A DNA stretch of 64,000 nt from Frankia sp. QA3 (GCF_000262465.1 NZ_CM001489.1:3545899-3609898), one strand, 5' to 3'; positions 46,386 to 54,788 are shown, numbered from the stretch's first letter. Program-made: numbers and translations. The notes: generated by a model from the sequence alone, not told the origin.

Positions 46386-47290
46386 GCGGTGCGCCGCAGC
46401 GCGGCGGCGAGGTCGTCGTCGTCGGCCCGCGCGGCGGCCGGTCCGAGCGCCTCGACCAGCGCCGCGCGCAGCGCGCGCACTGCGACGGCGCCTGTCCCGT
46501 GCAGGCCGGCCACGGTCGCGGCGAGCCCGGTGATCCGATAGCCGGCGACCTCCCGCCGCACCGCCTCCGCGGCCGGTGCCGCACCCCCGGCCGCCTCCCA
46601 CAGCGGCCGGGCCGACGGCGGCCAAGCGCACCGGTCACCCGGGCCGCCCCACTCTCCGGGGTCCCGGGCGAGCTCGTCGAGCCCCGCGCCACAGCCGGCG
46701 AAGGCGCTGAACGGCGCCACGACGGGCACCTTGTCGGCCAGCGGCCGCGCGAGGTAGCGCCGGTGGCGCCGAGGCGAGGACGCCTCGACCGCGGCCGTCA
46801 CCCGGCGGATCCAGGCCGCCATCTCGGCCGGGGTGGTGCCGTAGCGGTCGGCCCAGGCCGACAGCGGCCAGCCGACGCCGGCGACGGCGGGCACGTCGCT
46901 GCCCAGCCAGGTCATCAGGTGCGCCAGCAGGGCCCGGTCGGCGGGGTCGGGCAGCGCCTCGCGAGCCCAGGCCGCGTCGGGCACGCGTTCGGGCCGCTGC
47001 TGCAGGCCGTGGATGCGCCGCCGGTCCCGGTGCAGCTCGCCGAGGGCCGAGCGCACCACCCGGACGAGGTAGCCGTGGGGGACGGCCGTACCCCGCTGGC
47101 CGAGGCGCTCGACGACCCGTTCCAGCAGGGGCACAGCGTCGTCGAAGCACCCGAGGTCGCATGCGGCGAGGACGCCGATGTGGATCGCCCGCGGCCCCGC
47201 GGGGCAGGGCATCCCGCCGTGGCGGGCCGACCGGCGGGACAGGGTGTCGTTGACCGCGCGGACGGCCGCCGCGAACGTCATATGTTCCAT
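46208..47290 (-). CDS. Hypothetical protein, convergent overlap with neighbour
   Basis: Not recognised. ATG 47290 (MEHMTFAAAVRAVNDTLSRR) gives 360 residues; a second ATG lies three codons later. The body is helical, with tryptophan-rich segments (WAREALPDPADRALLAHLMT, TWLGSDVPAVAGVGWPLSAW) and an HTH-like stretch ADRYGTTPAEMAAWIRRV. The tail from ~310 is Gly/Asp/Ala-rich (DADAGDADAGGGGGGAG) and is encoded opposite the tail of the plus-strand gene (46208-46385). Codon use and continuous frame support a real gene; the tail of one of the two may be a by-product of the other. Confidence 0.6.
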   Translation of the reverse strand: MEHMTFAAAVRAVNDTLSRRSARHGGMPCPAGPRAIHIGVLAACDLGCFDDAVPLLERVVERLGQRGTAVPHGYLVRVVRSALGELHRDRRRIHGLQQRPERVPDAAWAREALPDPADRALLAHLMTWLGSDVPAVAGVGWPLSAWADRYGTTPAEMAAWIRRVTAAVEASSPRRHRRYLARPLADKVPVVAPFSAFAGCGAGLDELARDPGEWGGPGDRCAWPPSARPLWEAAGGAAPAAEAVRREVAGYRITGLAATVAGLHGTGAVAVRALRAALVEALGPAAARADDDDLAAALRRTAQPTAPTADGVEAGAAGDADAGDADAGGGGGGAGGVGGVGMAAGEPGGTGAAGSLLLAA

Positions 47291-47491
47291 ATGTCCCGAG
47301 CGTGCCGCCCAGGTCACGCCCGCGGACTCCCGCGGACTGCCGAGTTGACCGGTTTGGACGGCAGAAAGTGCCAGTCCGAGCATCGGCCGCGGGGATGGCT
47401 GCCCCGCGCGCCCGCGTCCGGCTGTCCCCGCGCGGGCAGGCATCGCTACGAGCCGGTCGTACCCCCGCATCGACGCCCTACGCTGCATGCT

Positions 47492-48088
47492 GTGTCCACC
47501 GAGCCGGGCGAGCAGGCCCTCGAACGGGTCATCGCCGCCCGGGTCCGCGAGTACCGCCTCGCCGCCGCGCTGTCGGTGGCGGAGCTCGCGCGGCGCACCG
47601 AGATGTCCAAGGCGATGCTGTCGAAGATCGAGAATGCTCAGACCTCCTGCAGCCTGTCCACTCTCAGCCGACTCGCCGCCGGGCTCGGCGTCCCCGTGAC
47701 GGCGTTGTTCCGGGGCGTCGACGACGAGCGGGAGGCGGTGTTCGTGCCCGCCGGGCACGGCGCGCGGATCGTGCGCCGCGGCAGCCGGGTGGGCCACCTC
47801 TACGAGCTGCTGGGCACCCTGCGCGGCGGGGCCAAGCGGATGGAGCCCCTGCTGGTCACCCTGACCGAGGCCAGCGAGGTCTTCCCGCTGTTCCAGCACG
47901 AGGGCACCGAGTTCCTCTACGTCCTCGACGGCGTGCTGGAGTACGGCCACGGCGAGGCCCGCTACGTGCTGCACCCCGGCGACGCGCTGATGTTCGACGG
48001 CCAGGGGCCGCACGGCCCGGTCCGCCTGCTGGAGCTGCCGATCCGCTTCCTGTCCGTCACCGCCTACGGCTCCCACGACGGCTCCTGA
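47492..48088 (+). CDS. XRE-family regulator with cupin domain
   Basis: GTG 47492 gives 198 residues. The N-terminal HTH (~14-68) contains LSVAELARRTEMSKAMLSKI and NAQTSCSLSTLSRLAAGLG. The C-terminal cupin (~110-195) has QHEGTEFLYVLDGVLEYGHG and LHPGDALMFDGQGPHGPVRL, the metal-binding His/Glu pattern. A TACGCT box seven bases before the GTG, and no ribosome-binding site, suggest a leaderless mRNA. Regulators of this type often control amine or amino-acid catabolism. It converges on the glutamine-synthetase/mgs-like operon, which it may regulate. Confidence 0.88.
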   Translation: MSTEPGEQALERVIAARVREYRLAAALSVAELARRTEMSKAMLSKIENAQTSCSLSTLSRLAAGLGVPVTALFRGVDDEREAVFVPAGHGARIVRRGSRVGHLYELLGTLRGGAKRMEPLLVTLTEASEVFPLFQHEGTEFLYVLDGVLEYGHGEARYVLHPGDALMFDGQGPHGPVRLLELPIRFLSVTAYGSHDGS

Positions 48089-48100
48089 CTCCTGGCTCCG

Positions 48101-48160
48101 CGCATCCAAGGCCGGCTCAGCGCATCCAAGGCCGGCTCAGCGCATCCAAGGCCGGCTCAG
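48101..48160. repeat. Three perfect 20-bp tandem repeats between convergent genes
   Basis: CGCATCCAAGGCCGGCTCAG occurs at 48101, 48121 and 48141 without change, followed by a partial copy. The third copy runs over the stop codon of the FAD oxidoreductase gene (48157). GCCGGC in each unit is self-complementary, so neighbouring units can pair and may help end transcription from both sides. Confidence 0.95.
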
Positions 48161-49404
48161 CGCATCTGGCCGGCGCCGGCGTAGGGGTGCGGGCTGACCA
48201 GGGGGGCGTTCTCGGCGAAGCGGGAGAGACGGAAGTCGGCGGCGGGGATGAGCGGATGGCTGGAATCCCCGTCGACGACGAGGTCCGCGACGAGCTCACC
48301 GACCGCGACGGAGATCTTGAAACCGTGCCCGCTGAACCCCGCCGCGACGAACAGCCCGTCGACCGGCGTCGCCGAGATGATCGGGTTGTAGTCGGGAGTG
48401 ACGTCGTAGCAGCCGGCGTAGGACGACGACAGCGCCACCTCGGGCAGGCCGGGGAAGCGGTGGGCGAACCGGCCGACGGCGCGCTCCACGTACTGCGGGT
48501 CCGCGGTACCGGGGTAGGCATCGGGGTCGACCCACTGCGGCCGGCTGTGGTCGCTGTTGCCGACCAGCAGCTCGCCGGAGCGTTCCGGGCGCACGTACTG
48601 CAGGCCGACGAGGTCGGACAGCACCGGCACGTTACCGACCGGCGCGCCCGGCGCCACCAGCAGGATCTGCTCCCGCTGGGCGCGCAGCGGCAGGTCGACG
48701 CCGACCCCGGCGGCCAGCGCCGCCGACCACACGCCCGCCGCGAGCACGACCGTGCCGGCGGCGATCCGGCTGCCGTCGGCGAGCTCCACCCCGATCGCCC
48801 GCCCCCCGGACCCCTCGCCCCCACCTGCTCGTTCGTCCCCACCGGCACGCTCGCCCGAGGTCAGGATGCGGGTCACCGGGACGCCCTGGCGCACCCGGAC
48901 CCCGCCCTGGCGGGCCGCGGCCAGGTACGCGTGGCAGGTCCGGTAGGCGTCGCCGTAGCCGCCGCGTGGCTCGTAGGCGAACGCGGCGAAGTCGGCGAGG
49001 TCGGCCGCCGGCCACAGCTCGGCGACCTCCGTGGGGTCGGCGAGGCGGGTGTCGATGCCGACCGCCGCCGCCGCCGCGACGTTGGCCGCCAGCGCCGCGG
49101 CGTCACCCGGCCCGACGCCGACGAGGTAGCCCACCGGCTCGAAGCCGACCCCGTCGGCCACCCCGAGGATCTCGGTGGCATGGGTGAGCAACTGCACGCC
49201 GTGCCAGGCCATCACGGCGAGCGAGCGCACCCCGTAATGGCAGCGGACGATGCCGCTGGACCGGCCCGTCCCGCCGGAGCCGACGGTGGCCCGTTCGAGG
49301 ACCAGCACGTTGCACACGCCCTTGCGGGTCAGCGCCCAGGCGGCCGCGGCCCCCTCGATGCCGCCGCCGACGATGACGACGTCGGCGCTCGCCTGCACGG
49401 TCAC
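48157..49404 (-). CDS. FAD-dependent amine/sarcosine-oxidase-like oxidoreductase
   Basis: A 415-residue D-amino-acid-oxidase/sarcosine-oxidase-beta-type flavoprotein. The dinucleotide-binding loop is ADVVIVGGGIEGAAAAWAL at the N-terminus. Next comes RATVGSGGTGRSSGIVRCHY, and near the end SSSYAGCYDVTPDYNPII and VAAGFSGHGFKISVAVGELV, typical of the family. Its start overlaps the upstream FMN gene by 4 bp (49401-49404). As the last gene of the operon it probably oxidises a secondary amine or N-methyl amino acid; N-methylglutamate or a related compound is inferred from the neighbours. Confidence 0.88.
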   Translation of the reverse strand: MTVQASADVVIVGGGIEGAAAAWALTRKGVCNVLVLERATVGSGGTGRSSGIVRCHYGVRSLAVMAWHGVQLLTHATEILGVADGVGFEPVGYLVGVGPGDAAALAANVAAAAAVGIDTRLADPTEVAELWPAADLADFAAFAYEPRGGYGDAYRTCHAYLAAARQGGVRVRQGVPVTRILTSGERAGGDERAGGGEGSGGRAIGVELADGSRIAAGTVVLAAGVWSAALAAGVGVDLPLRAQREQILLVAPGAPVGNVPVLSDLVGLQYVRPERSGELLVGNSDHSRPQWVDPDAYPGTADPQYVERAVGRFAHRFPGLPEVALSSSYAGCYDVTPDYNPIISATPVDGLFVAAGFSGHGFKISVAVGELVADLVVDGDSSHPLIPAADFRLSRFAENAPLVSPHPYAGAGQMR

Positions 49405-50840
49405 CGGCCCGGGATCCAGTCGGTCCCGGCCAGCGGCACCCCGGCCATCGCCGCCGCCTCGACGGTGAGCGCGACGAGGTCCTCGGGTTCGAGGCGGTGC
49501 ACGTCGCTCTTGCCGCAGGCGCGGGCGAGCATCGCCGTCTCCATCGCCAGCGCCCGCAGGTAGTTGGCCACCCGGTGGGCGCCGAGCTCCGGGTCGAGGC
49601 GGGCGGCCAGCTCGTCGTCCTGGGTGGTGACGCCGACCGGACAGCGGCCGGTGTGGCAGTGGGTGCAGTGACCCGCAGCGGTGCCGAGCGCGGCGTACTC
49701 CGTCGTCACGTCGACCTCCACGCCGGCGAACGCTGCGGCGGGCTCGTCGCCGGGACCGCCCGACCCGCCGGCCCCGTCGGTGCGCGCAGCGAGACGGCGG
49801 TAGGTCGGGGCGTTGCAGCCCAGCGCGACGAGCGGGGCGACGCCGAGGGAGACGGCGTCCGCGCCGAGCGCGAGCGCCTTGGCGACGTCGGCGCCGGTGC
49901 GGACGCCACCCGAGATGATCAGCCCCACGTCACCGGTGAGTCGCAGGTCCGCCAGCGCCTCGGCGGCCAGGCGCACCGCGGCCAGGGTGGGGATCCCGGT
50001 GTGCTCGATGAAGGCGTCCTGGGTGGCACCGGTGCCGCCCTGCATCCCGTCGACGACGACGACGTCCGCCCCGGCGGCGACGGCGAGGCGCACGTCGTGG
50101 TCCACCCTGGTCGCGCCGATCTTGACGTAGACGGGCACCTGCCAGTCGGTGACCTCGCGGATCTCCTCGATCTTGATCTTCAGGTCGTCGGGGCCCGTCC
50201 AGTCCGGATGCCGGCTCGCCGAGCGCTGGTCGACCCCCTCGGGCAGGGTGCGCATCCCCGCCACCCGGGCGCCGACCTTCTGGCCGAGCAGCATCCCGCC
50301 GCCGCCGGGCTTCGCCCCCTGGCCGAGCACGATCTCCACCGCGTCGGCGGCGCGCAGATCGACCGGGTTGAACCCGTAGCGCGACGGCAGGCACTGGTAC
50401 ACCAGCGTCGTCGAGGCCGACCGCTCCTCCGGCGTCATCCCGCCGTCACCCGTCGTCGTGGACGTCCCGACCAGCGACGCGGCGCGGCCCAGCGCCTCCT
50501 TCGCCGGCGCGGACAGCGAGCCGAACGACATTCCCGCGATGGTGATCGGGATGTCGAGGACCACCGGTCGGGCCGCGCGGCGGGCGCCGAGGACGGTGCG
50601 CGTGTCGCAGCGTTCCCGGTAACCCTCCAGCGGGTAGCGCGAGGCACTGGCGGTGAGCAGCAGCAGGTCGTCGAAGTCCGGGACCGCGCGGCGCGCGCCC
50701 CAGCCGCGGATCGGGTAGCGCCCCAGCTCCGCCCGCTCGCGGATCTCGGCGATGACCGGCGGGCCGAAGGTGTGGTGCGGCGGGTACCGCTTGTCCGCGG
50801 GCCATGGGTTCGGACCATCGATCGTGTCGGGGTGGGGCAT
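49401..50840 (-). CDS. FMN-binding glutamate-synthase-family protein (MgsC/GlxD-like)
   Basis: 479 residues, like the synthase domain of glutamate synthase as a separate subunit. Motifs: ITIAGMSFGSLSAPAKEALG, TTGDGGM, EIVLGQGAKPGGGGMLLGQK, DGMQGGTGATQDAFIEHTGI and ISGGVRTGADVAKALALGAD. The iron-sulfur set is GHCTHCHTGRCPVGV. It starts 12 bp after the GXGXG gene. Together with the glutaminase and GXGXG proteins it reconstitutes the three parts of a glutamate-synthase-like enzyme, as in N-methylglutamate synthase. Confidence 0.92.
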   Translation of the reverse strand: MPHPDTIDGPNPWPADKRYPPHHTFGPPVIAEIRERAELGRYPIRGWGARRAVPDFDDLLLLTASASRYPLEGYRERCDTRTVLGARRAARPVVLDIPITIAGMSFGSLSAPAKEALGRAASLVGTSTTTGDGGMTPEERSASTTLVYQCLPSRYGFNPVDLRAADAVEIVLGQGAKPGGGGMLLGQKVGARVAGMRTLPEGVDQRSASRHPDWTGPDDLKIKIEEIREVTDWQVPVYVKIGATRVDHDVRLAVAAGADVVVVDGMQGGTGATQDAFIEHTGIPTLAAVRLAAEALADLRLTGDVGLIISGGVRTGADVAKALALGADAVSLGVAPLVALGCNAPTYRRLAARTDGAGGSGGPGDEPAAAFAGVEVDVTTEYAALGTAAGHCTHCHTGRCPVGVTTQDDELAARLDPELGAHRVANYLRALAMETAMLARACGKSDVHRLEPEDLVALTVEAAAMAGVPLAGTDWIPGR

Positions 50841-50852
50841 CGTCGACTCCGA

Positions 50853-51647
50853 TCAGTAGGCGCCGTGATGGGCGGTGTCGAAGTGGTAGAGCTGGCGGGC
50901 CGACGCCACCCGGGTGACGTTCTCCGGGTCGACATGGTCGAAGCCGGCCTGCGCAGCCAGCGCTCGCACCGCGGCCACGTCGGCGTCGGTGAGGTCGGAG
51001 ATCCGCGCGTCGGTGCCGAGGCCGCGGACGCGCCCGGCCACGTAGATCACCGCCTCGTAGAGGGAGTCGCCGAGCGCGTCGCCCGCGTCGCCGCCGACGA
51101 GGATCGTCCCGGCCTGCGCCAGGAACGCGCAGTACCGGCCGACGTCCCCGGCGACCGCGAGCCGCCCGCCCTTGAGCGAGATCCCGGCGCGTAGCGACGC
51201 GTCGCCCTCGACGACGACGAGCCCCCCGTGCGCGGACGCCGCCGCGCTCTGGCTGGCCGCGCCACGCACCCGCACCGTGCCGGACATGAGGTTCTCCCCC
51301 GCGCCCCAGCCGACCGGCCCGTCCACGGTCACCTCGGCCGCCTCGCCGAGGCCGCCGACGTAGTAGCCGGCCGGTCCCGCGACCGTCACCCGGACCGCCC
51401 GGCTGAGCCCCACCGCCAGGTTGTGCCGGCCGGCGGGGTTGACCAGCCGGGCCCGCGCGCCGTCCGGCAGTGCGCGCAACGCCGCGTTGACCTGCCGGGT
51501 CGGCATCTCGGCCAGGTCGAGCACGAGCTCACCCGGTTCCCCTCCGGCGGCGCCGTCACCGGCCGCCGCTCCGGCGGTGGCGGTGTCGGCGGTGTCGGCG
51601 GTGTCGGCGGTGTCCGTGCCGCGGACGGCGCCGGTCAGCTTGCCCAC
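50853..51647 (-). CDS. GXGXG-domain protein (MgsB/GlxC-like)
   Basis: GTG 51647 with GGAGGAGG upstream gives 264 residues. It corresponds to the C-terminal beta-helix of glutamate synthase: repeated Gly motifs such as GPAGYYVGGLGEAAEV, GPVGWGAGENLMSGTVRVRG, DASLRAGISLKGGRLAVAGD and ILVGGDAGDALGDSLYEAVI. A short TADTADTADT stretch near the N-terminus comes from 9-bp repeats. Its start overlaps the glutaminase stop by 13 bp, so translation is coupled. Acts as a structural subunit. Confidence 0.9.
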   Translation of the reverse strand: MGKLTGAVRGTDTADTADTADTATAGAAAGDGAAGGEPGELVLDLAEMPTRQVNAALRALPDGARARLVNPAGRHNLAVGLSRAVRVTVAGPAGYYVGGLGEAAEVTVDGPVGWGAGENLMSGTVRVRGAASQSAAASAHGGLVVVEGDASLRAGISLKGGRLAVAGDVGRYCAFLAQAGTILVGGDAGDALGDSLYEAVIYVAGRVRGLGTDARISDLTDADVAAVRALAAQAGFDHVDPENVTRVASARQLYHFDTAHHGAY

Positions 51648-52378
51648 AGGTAGACCTCCTCCGGCTCGGGTTCGAACACCGCCGCATCGGCGAGTCCCGG
51701 CAGGCCGAGCAGGGCCCGGTACTCCGACACCATCGCCACCCACCGGTCGGTCTCGGCGATGATCGCCGGCTTGCACGCGATCGGGTCGCGGACGACCGCG
51801 AAGCTGTCCGCGGTGGTCACGGCGAGGGTGAAGAACCCGTCGAAGGTCGCGGTGAGCCGGCGCAGGGCCGCGGCGAGGTCGTCGCCGGCGGCGAGGCGCG
51901 CGGCCAGGTAGCGGGCGGCAACCTCGGAGTCGTTGTCGGTCTCGGTGGTCACGCCCTCGTCGGCGAGCCGGCGCCGGATGGAGGCGTGATTCGCGAACGA
52001 CCCGTTGTGGACCAGGCAGAGTCTCGTGTCTACCGGCGTCGCCGCGGCGGCGCTCGCCTGTCCGGCGGCCGTCCCACGCGCGGGCTCGGGCGGGCGGACC
52101 GCGAACGGGTGGCAGTGCGCGGCGGTGACCGCGGACTCGGTCGCCATCCGGGTGTGTGCGAGCGCGCGGACCCCCGACCGGGTGGCGAGGCCGATCCGCG
52201 CGGCGAACGCGAGCGGGTCGCCGACCGCCTTGAGGACCTCCAGCCCGTCGGAGTGGATGGCCACCCCCGCCGAGTCGGGGCCACGTTCGGCGACGCCGCG
52301 CAGCATGCCCGCGACCATCGCGCCCAGCCGATCCCGGTAGGTGTCGTCCTTCAGGTGCAGGCCCGCGATGCCACACAT
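51635..52378 (-). CDS. Class II glutamine amidotransferase (MgsA/GlxB-like)
   Basis: 247 residues starting MCGIAGLHLKDDTYRDRLGA; Cys2 is the nucleophile that releases ammonia from glutamine. Typical N-terminal-nucleophile text follows: AERGPDSAGVAI, LAHTRMATESAVTAAHCHPF, LVHNGSFANHASIRRRL and TDNDSEVAARYLAARL. It starts 72 bp after the glutamine-synthetase-like gene and overlaps the GXGXG gene by 13 bp. Supplies nitrogen to the FMN subunit. Confidence 0.93.
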   Translation of the reverse strand: MCGIAGLHLKDDTYRDRLGAMVAGMLRGVAERGPDSAGVAIHSDGLEVLKAVGDPLAFAARIGLATRSGVRALAHTRMATESAVTAAHCHPFAVRPPEPARGTAAGQASAAAATPVDTRLCLVHNGSFANHASIRRRLADEGVTTETDNDSEVAARYLAARLAAGDDLAAALRRLTATFDGFFTLAVTTADSFAVVRDPIACKPAIIAETDRWVAMVSEYRALLGLPGLADAAVFEPEPEEVYLWAS

Positions 52379-52400
52379 GCTGACGCCTCTCCTCTCCCCG

Positions 52401-52440
52401 CCCTGGTCTCTCCCCGCTCTGGTCTCTCCCCGCCCTGGTC
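52401..52440. repeat. 16-bp tandem repeat in the operon
   Basis: CCCTGGTCTCTCCCCG at 52401 and CTCTGGTCTCTCCCCG at 52417, then a partial third copy, between the glutamine-synthetase-like gene and the glutaminase gene and just upstream of the latter's ribosome-binding site. Confidence 0.8.
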
Positions 52441-52450
52441 CCGCGGTCCG

Positions 52451-53806
52451 TCAGAACGCCGTGAGGTAGCGCTCGACCTCCCAGGAGCCCACCCGGCTGT
52501 GCCAGTCCAGGAACTCCGCCCGCCGCCGGGCGGCGTAGTAGGCCGGGACGCCGGCGGCGGAGCCCGCAGCCGCGAGCACCCCGGTGATCACCGGATCGGC
52601 CGCGAACGCCTCCACGGCGTGCAGCAGCGTCGGCGGCAGTTCCGCGGCCATGGCGGCGGCCCCGCCCACCCCGCCGGGGCCGCCGACCGGGCCGGGGTCG
52701 AGCCCGGCGTCGATGCCGTCCAGGCCCGCCGCGATGAGCCCGGCGATCGCCAGGTAGGGGTTGGCCGCGCCGTCGACCACCCGGATCTCCACCCGCTCGC
52801 CGTCGGGCACCCGGATGAGGTGGGTCCGGTCGTTGCCGCCGTAGGTCGCCCGGGCCGGCGTCCACGTGGCGCCGGAGGTCGGCGGCGGCGCGCCCGTCCG
52901 CTTGAACGAGTTCACCGTCGGGGTGAGCAGGGCGAGCAGCGCCGGCACGTGGCTGAGCACCCCGGCGACGAAGGAGTAGGCGAGCTTGGACAGGCCCAGG
53001 CCGCGCGGGTCGGACTCGTCGGGGAACAGCGCCCGCTGGCCCGCCCACAGGGAGACGTGCAGGTGCATGCCGCTGCCGGTCAGCCCGGTGAACGGCTTGG
53101 GCATGAAGGTGGCGATCATCCCGCGCCGCTCGGCCGTCATCCGGACGAGGTAGCGCAACGCGATGACCCGGTCGGCCGTGGTGAGGGCGTCGGCATGGCC
53201 GAAGTTCTGCTCGAACTGGCCGTTGCCGTCCTCGTGGTCGTTGGCGTAGTTGTCCCAGCCCAGGTCGTTCAGCGCGGTGGAGACGTCGGTGAGGTGGTCG
53301 TACATCCGGGTGAGGTCGCGGGCGTCGTAGCAGGGCTTCGCGGCGGCGTCCTCGGCGTCGGCGGGGACGATCGTCCCGGCGGGACCGCGGCGGACGAGGA
53401 AGTACTCGCACTCGGCGCCGACCTGCATCGACATCCCGGCGCCGGCGAGGCGCTCGCGCAGCCGGCGCAGGATGATCCGCGGCGCGAACGGCCACGGCAC
53501 GCCGTCGACGTACGGGTCGCACTGCACCATCGCCAGCCCCGGCCGGACGGACGGCAGCGCCACGTACGAGTCCGGATCGGGCATCGCGATGATGTCCGGA
53601 TCACCCGGCACCTGGCCGGTGCCGCCGGCCGCGAAGCCGGCGAACCCGACCCCGTCGGCCTGGGCGCGGTCGAGCGCCGCGGCCGGGACCAGCTTGGCGC
53701 ACGGCTTGCCGTCGAGGTCGACGAAGGTCGCCAGGACGAAGGTCGTGCCGTCGGCGGCCGCCCGTTGCGCAAGCGACGCACCCCCGGAGCCCGACGCGCC
53801 GGTCAC
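52451..53806 (-). CDS. glnT: Type III glutamine synthetase (GlnT / gamma-glutamylmethylamide synthetase-like)
   Basis: 451 residues from GTG 53806, preceded by a G-rich site. The glutamine-synthetase fold is clear: VGAECEYFLVRR, DHEDGNGQFEQNFGHADAL, GLTGSGMHLHVSLWAGQRAL and ANPYLAIAGLIAAGLDGIDA. In methylotrophs and rhizobia the relative next to mgs/glx genes makes gamma-glutamylmethylamide from methylamine. Because all three mgs-like genes follow, that activity is more likely than housekeeping glutamine synthesis. First gene of the operon; an inverted-repeat operator lies 38 bp upstream. Confidence 0.88.
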   Translation of the reverse strand: MTGASGSGGASLAQRAAADGTTFVLATFVDLDGKPCAKLVPAAALDRAQADGVGFAGFAAGGTGQVPGDPDIIAMPDPDSYVALPSVRPGLAMVQCDPYVDGVPWPFAPRIILRRLRERLAGAGMSMQVGAECEYFLVRRGPAGTIVPADAEDAAAKPCYDARDLTRMYDHLTDVSTALNDLGWDNYANDHEDGNGQFEQNFGHADALTTADRVIALRYLVRMTAERRGMIATFMPKPFTGLTGSGMHLHVSLWAGQRALFPDESDPRGLGLSKLAYSFVAGVLSHVPALLALLTPTVNSFKRTGAPPPTSGATWTPARATYGGNDRTHLIRVPDGERVEIRVVDGAANPYLAIAGLIAAGLDGIDAGLDPGPVGGPGGVGGAAAMAAELPPTLLHAVEAFAADPVITGVLAAAGSAAGVPAYYAARRRAEFLDWHSRVGSWEVERYLTAF

Positions 53807-53843
53807 GGTCGACCACCCCCAACTTGTCTCCTCACATGAACCA

Positions 53844-53864
53844 TCGTCAACTGATATTTGACGA
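53844..53864. promoter_or_regulatory. Inverted-repeat operator upstream of the glnT operon
   Basis: TCGTCAA (53844-53850), seven bases CTGATAT, then TTGACGA (53858-53864): a perfect 7-bp dyad. On the minus strand one half reads TTGACG, like a -35 hexamer, so a bound regulator would compete with polymerase. It is the best candidate site for the XRE-cupin regulator or another operon controller. Confidence 0.6.
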
Positions 53865-54131
53865 GAGGGCGATGTCGGGGGAACGGCGCCGCAGTAACGA
53901 TCCCGTAACGTTCCGCTCCGTCCGGGAACGCGGGAAACCGGTACCGAGTCGAAGGCGACCTCTGCCTGGTGCTGTCAGCGTGACCTGGCGGCCAAGCTGT
54001 TGGAACAGGCGGGTCTTCCTCGACCGGCCAGGAGCGGAAGCCCTCGTCATGGAGGTCCCTGCGGTAGCCCGATTCGACGGCGCGACGCACGAGCTTCGGT
54101 GAGGCTGCGATTCCTCGCGACAGGAGCCGTG
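53865..54131. other. Non-coding/decayed DNA upstream of the glnT operon
   Basis: No credible complete gene. On the minus strand a stretch near 54000-54130 reads SPKLVRRAVESGYRRDLHDE in one frame, faintly like the end of a PPOX-type protein. This suggests a frameshifted continuation of the broken gene next to it. Confidence 0.35.
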
Positions 54132-54755
54132 TCATCGTCGCCTTGGCGCCGTTCGTCTTGTTGCGGGCGAGGTGTTGTGCGGCGCCAGCAGAGCGGAACC
54201 GTCGGTCGCGTAGGCGTGGCCGCTCAGGTGCAGCACCTCGTCGCAGCCGGGGACGGCGGCGGCCAGGGAGATCTCGTCGCACGTGAGCAGATTGTGGAAG
54301 GTGTCGGTTCGCTGGTTTCCCGTCCGGTCGGGAATCGCGAGTGTCGCCTCGTCGAGAATGTGCACGAATCCGGGCCGGTCGCCTCTCGGACTCGTGTCGC
54401 CGTCTCCATCCGAGTCCCACGACGACGGGACTGCGAACGGGGCGGACCGCAGGAAGGCTGCGACCTCCGGGTCAGCGAGGTGGTGCGGCCTGTCGCCCGG
54501 GTGGTCGGCGTGCTCGGCGCCGGGTTCCTGTGGTCGGCCGTCCGAGCCGGATTCCTTCCACAGGCCCGACCGGCGCATGCACTTCGCGCAGTGGACGAAC
54601 GCCTCCTCGATGTCGATCGTGACACGGGCCCCGTTCCGGCGCGCGGCACCGGTGAGTCGCGGCGTCTCACCGATTCCGGGCATCAGGAAGAGCAACGACG
54701 CCCCACCCGCACCCGGCTGCTCGTCCTGATCGACGTTCAGAAGAAACGAGATCCG
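54132..54755 (-). pseudogene. Broken two-domain PPOX (pyridoxamine-phosphate-oxidase-like FMN) gene
   Basis: One open frame contains the second half of one PPOX domain (LLFLMPGIGETPRLTG, IDIEEAFVHCAKCMRRSGLW) at about 54755-54552. The first half of another follows at about 54470-54180 (EVAAFLRSAPFAVPSSWDSD, DTSPRGDRPGFVHILDEATL, AIPDRTGNQRTDTFHNLL, VPGCDEVLHLSGHAYATDG). This is the order expected for the middle of a two-domain protein. The N-terminal half of domain 1 and the C-terminal half of domain 2 are absent in frame. A 16-bp duplication lies 5' of the preserved part and would shift the frame. I read it as a decayed gene. Confidence 0.6.
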
Positions 54756-54788
54756 GGTTGCCGAATCGACATCGGCGAACCCGGCGAC

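Noticed and set aside
48101-48160. Attachment site or short CRISPR
   Set aside because: Units are contiguous, no integrase gene or tRNA is near, and no spacers exist.
51986-53839. 617-codon open frame on the plus strand
   Set aside because: Antisense to the glutaminase and glutamine-synthetase-like genes, whose motifs are clear.
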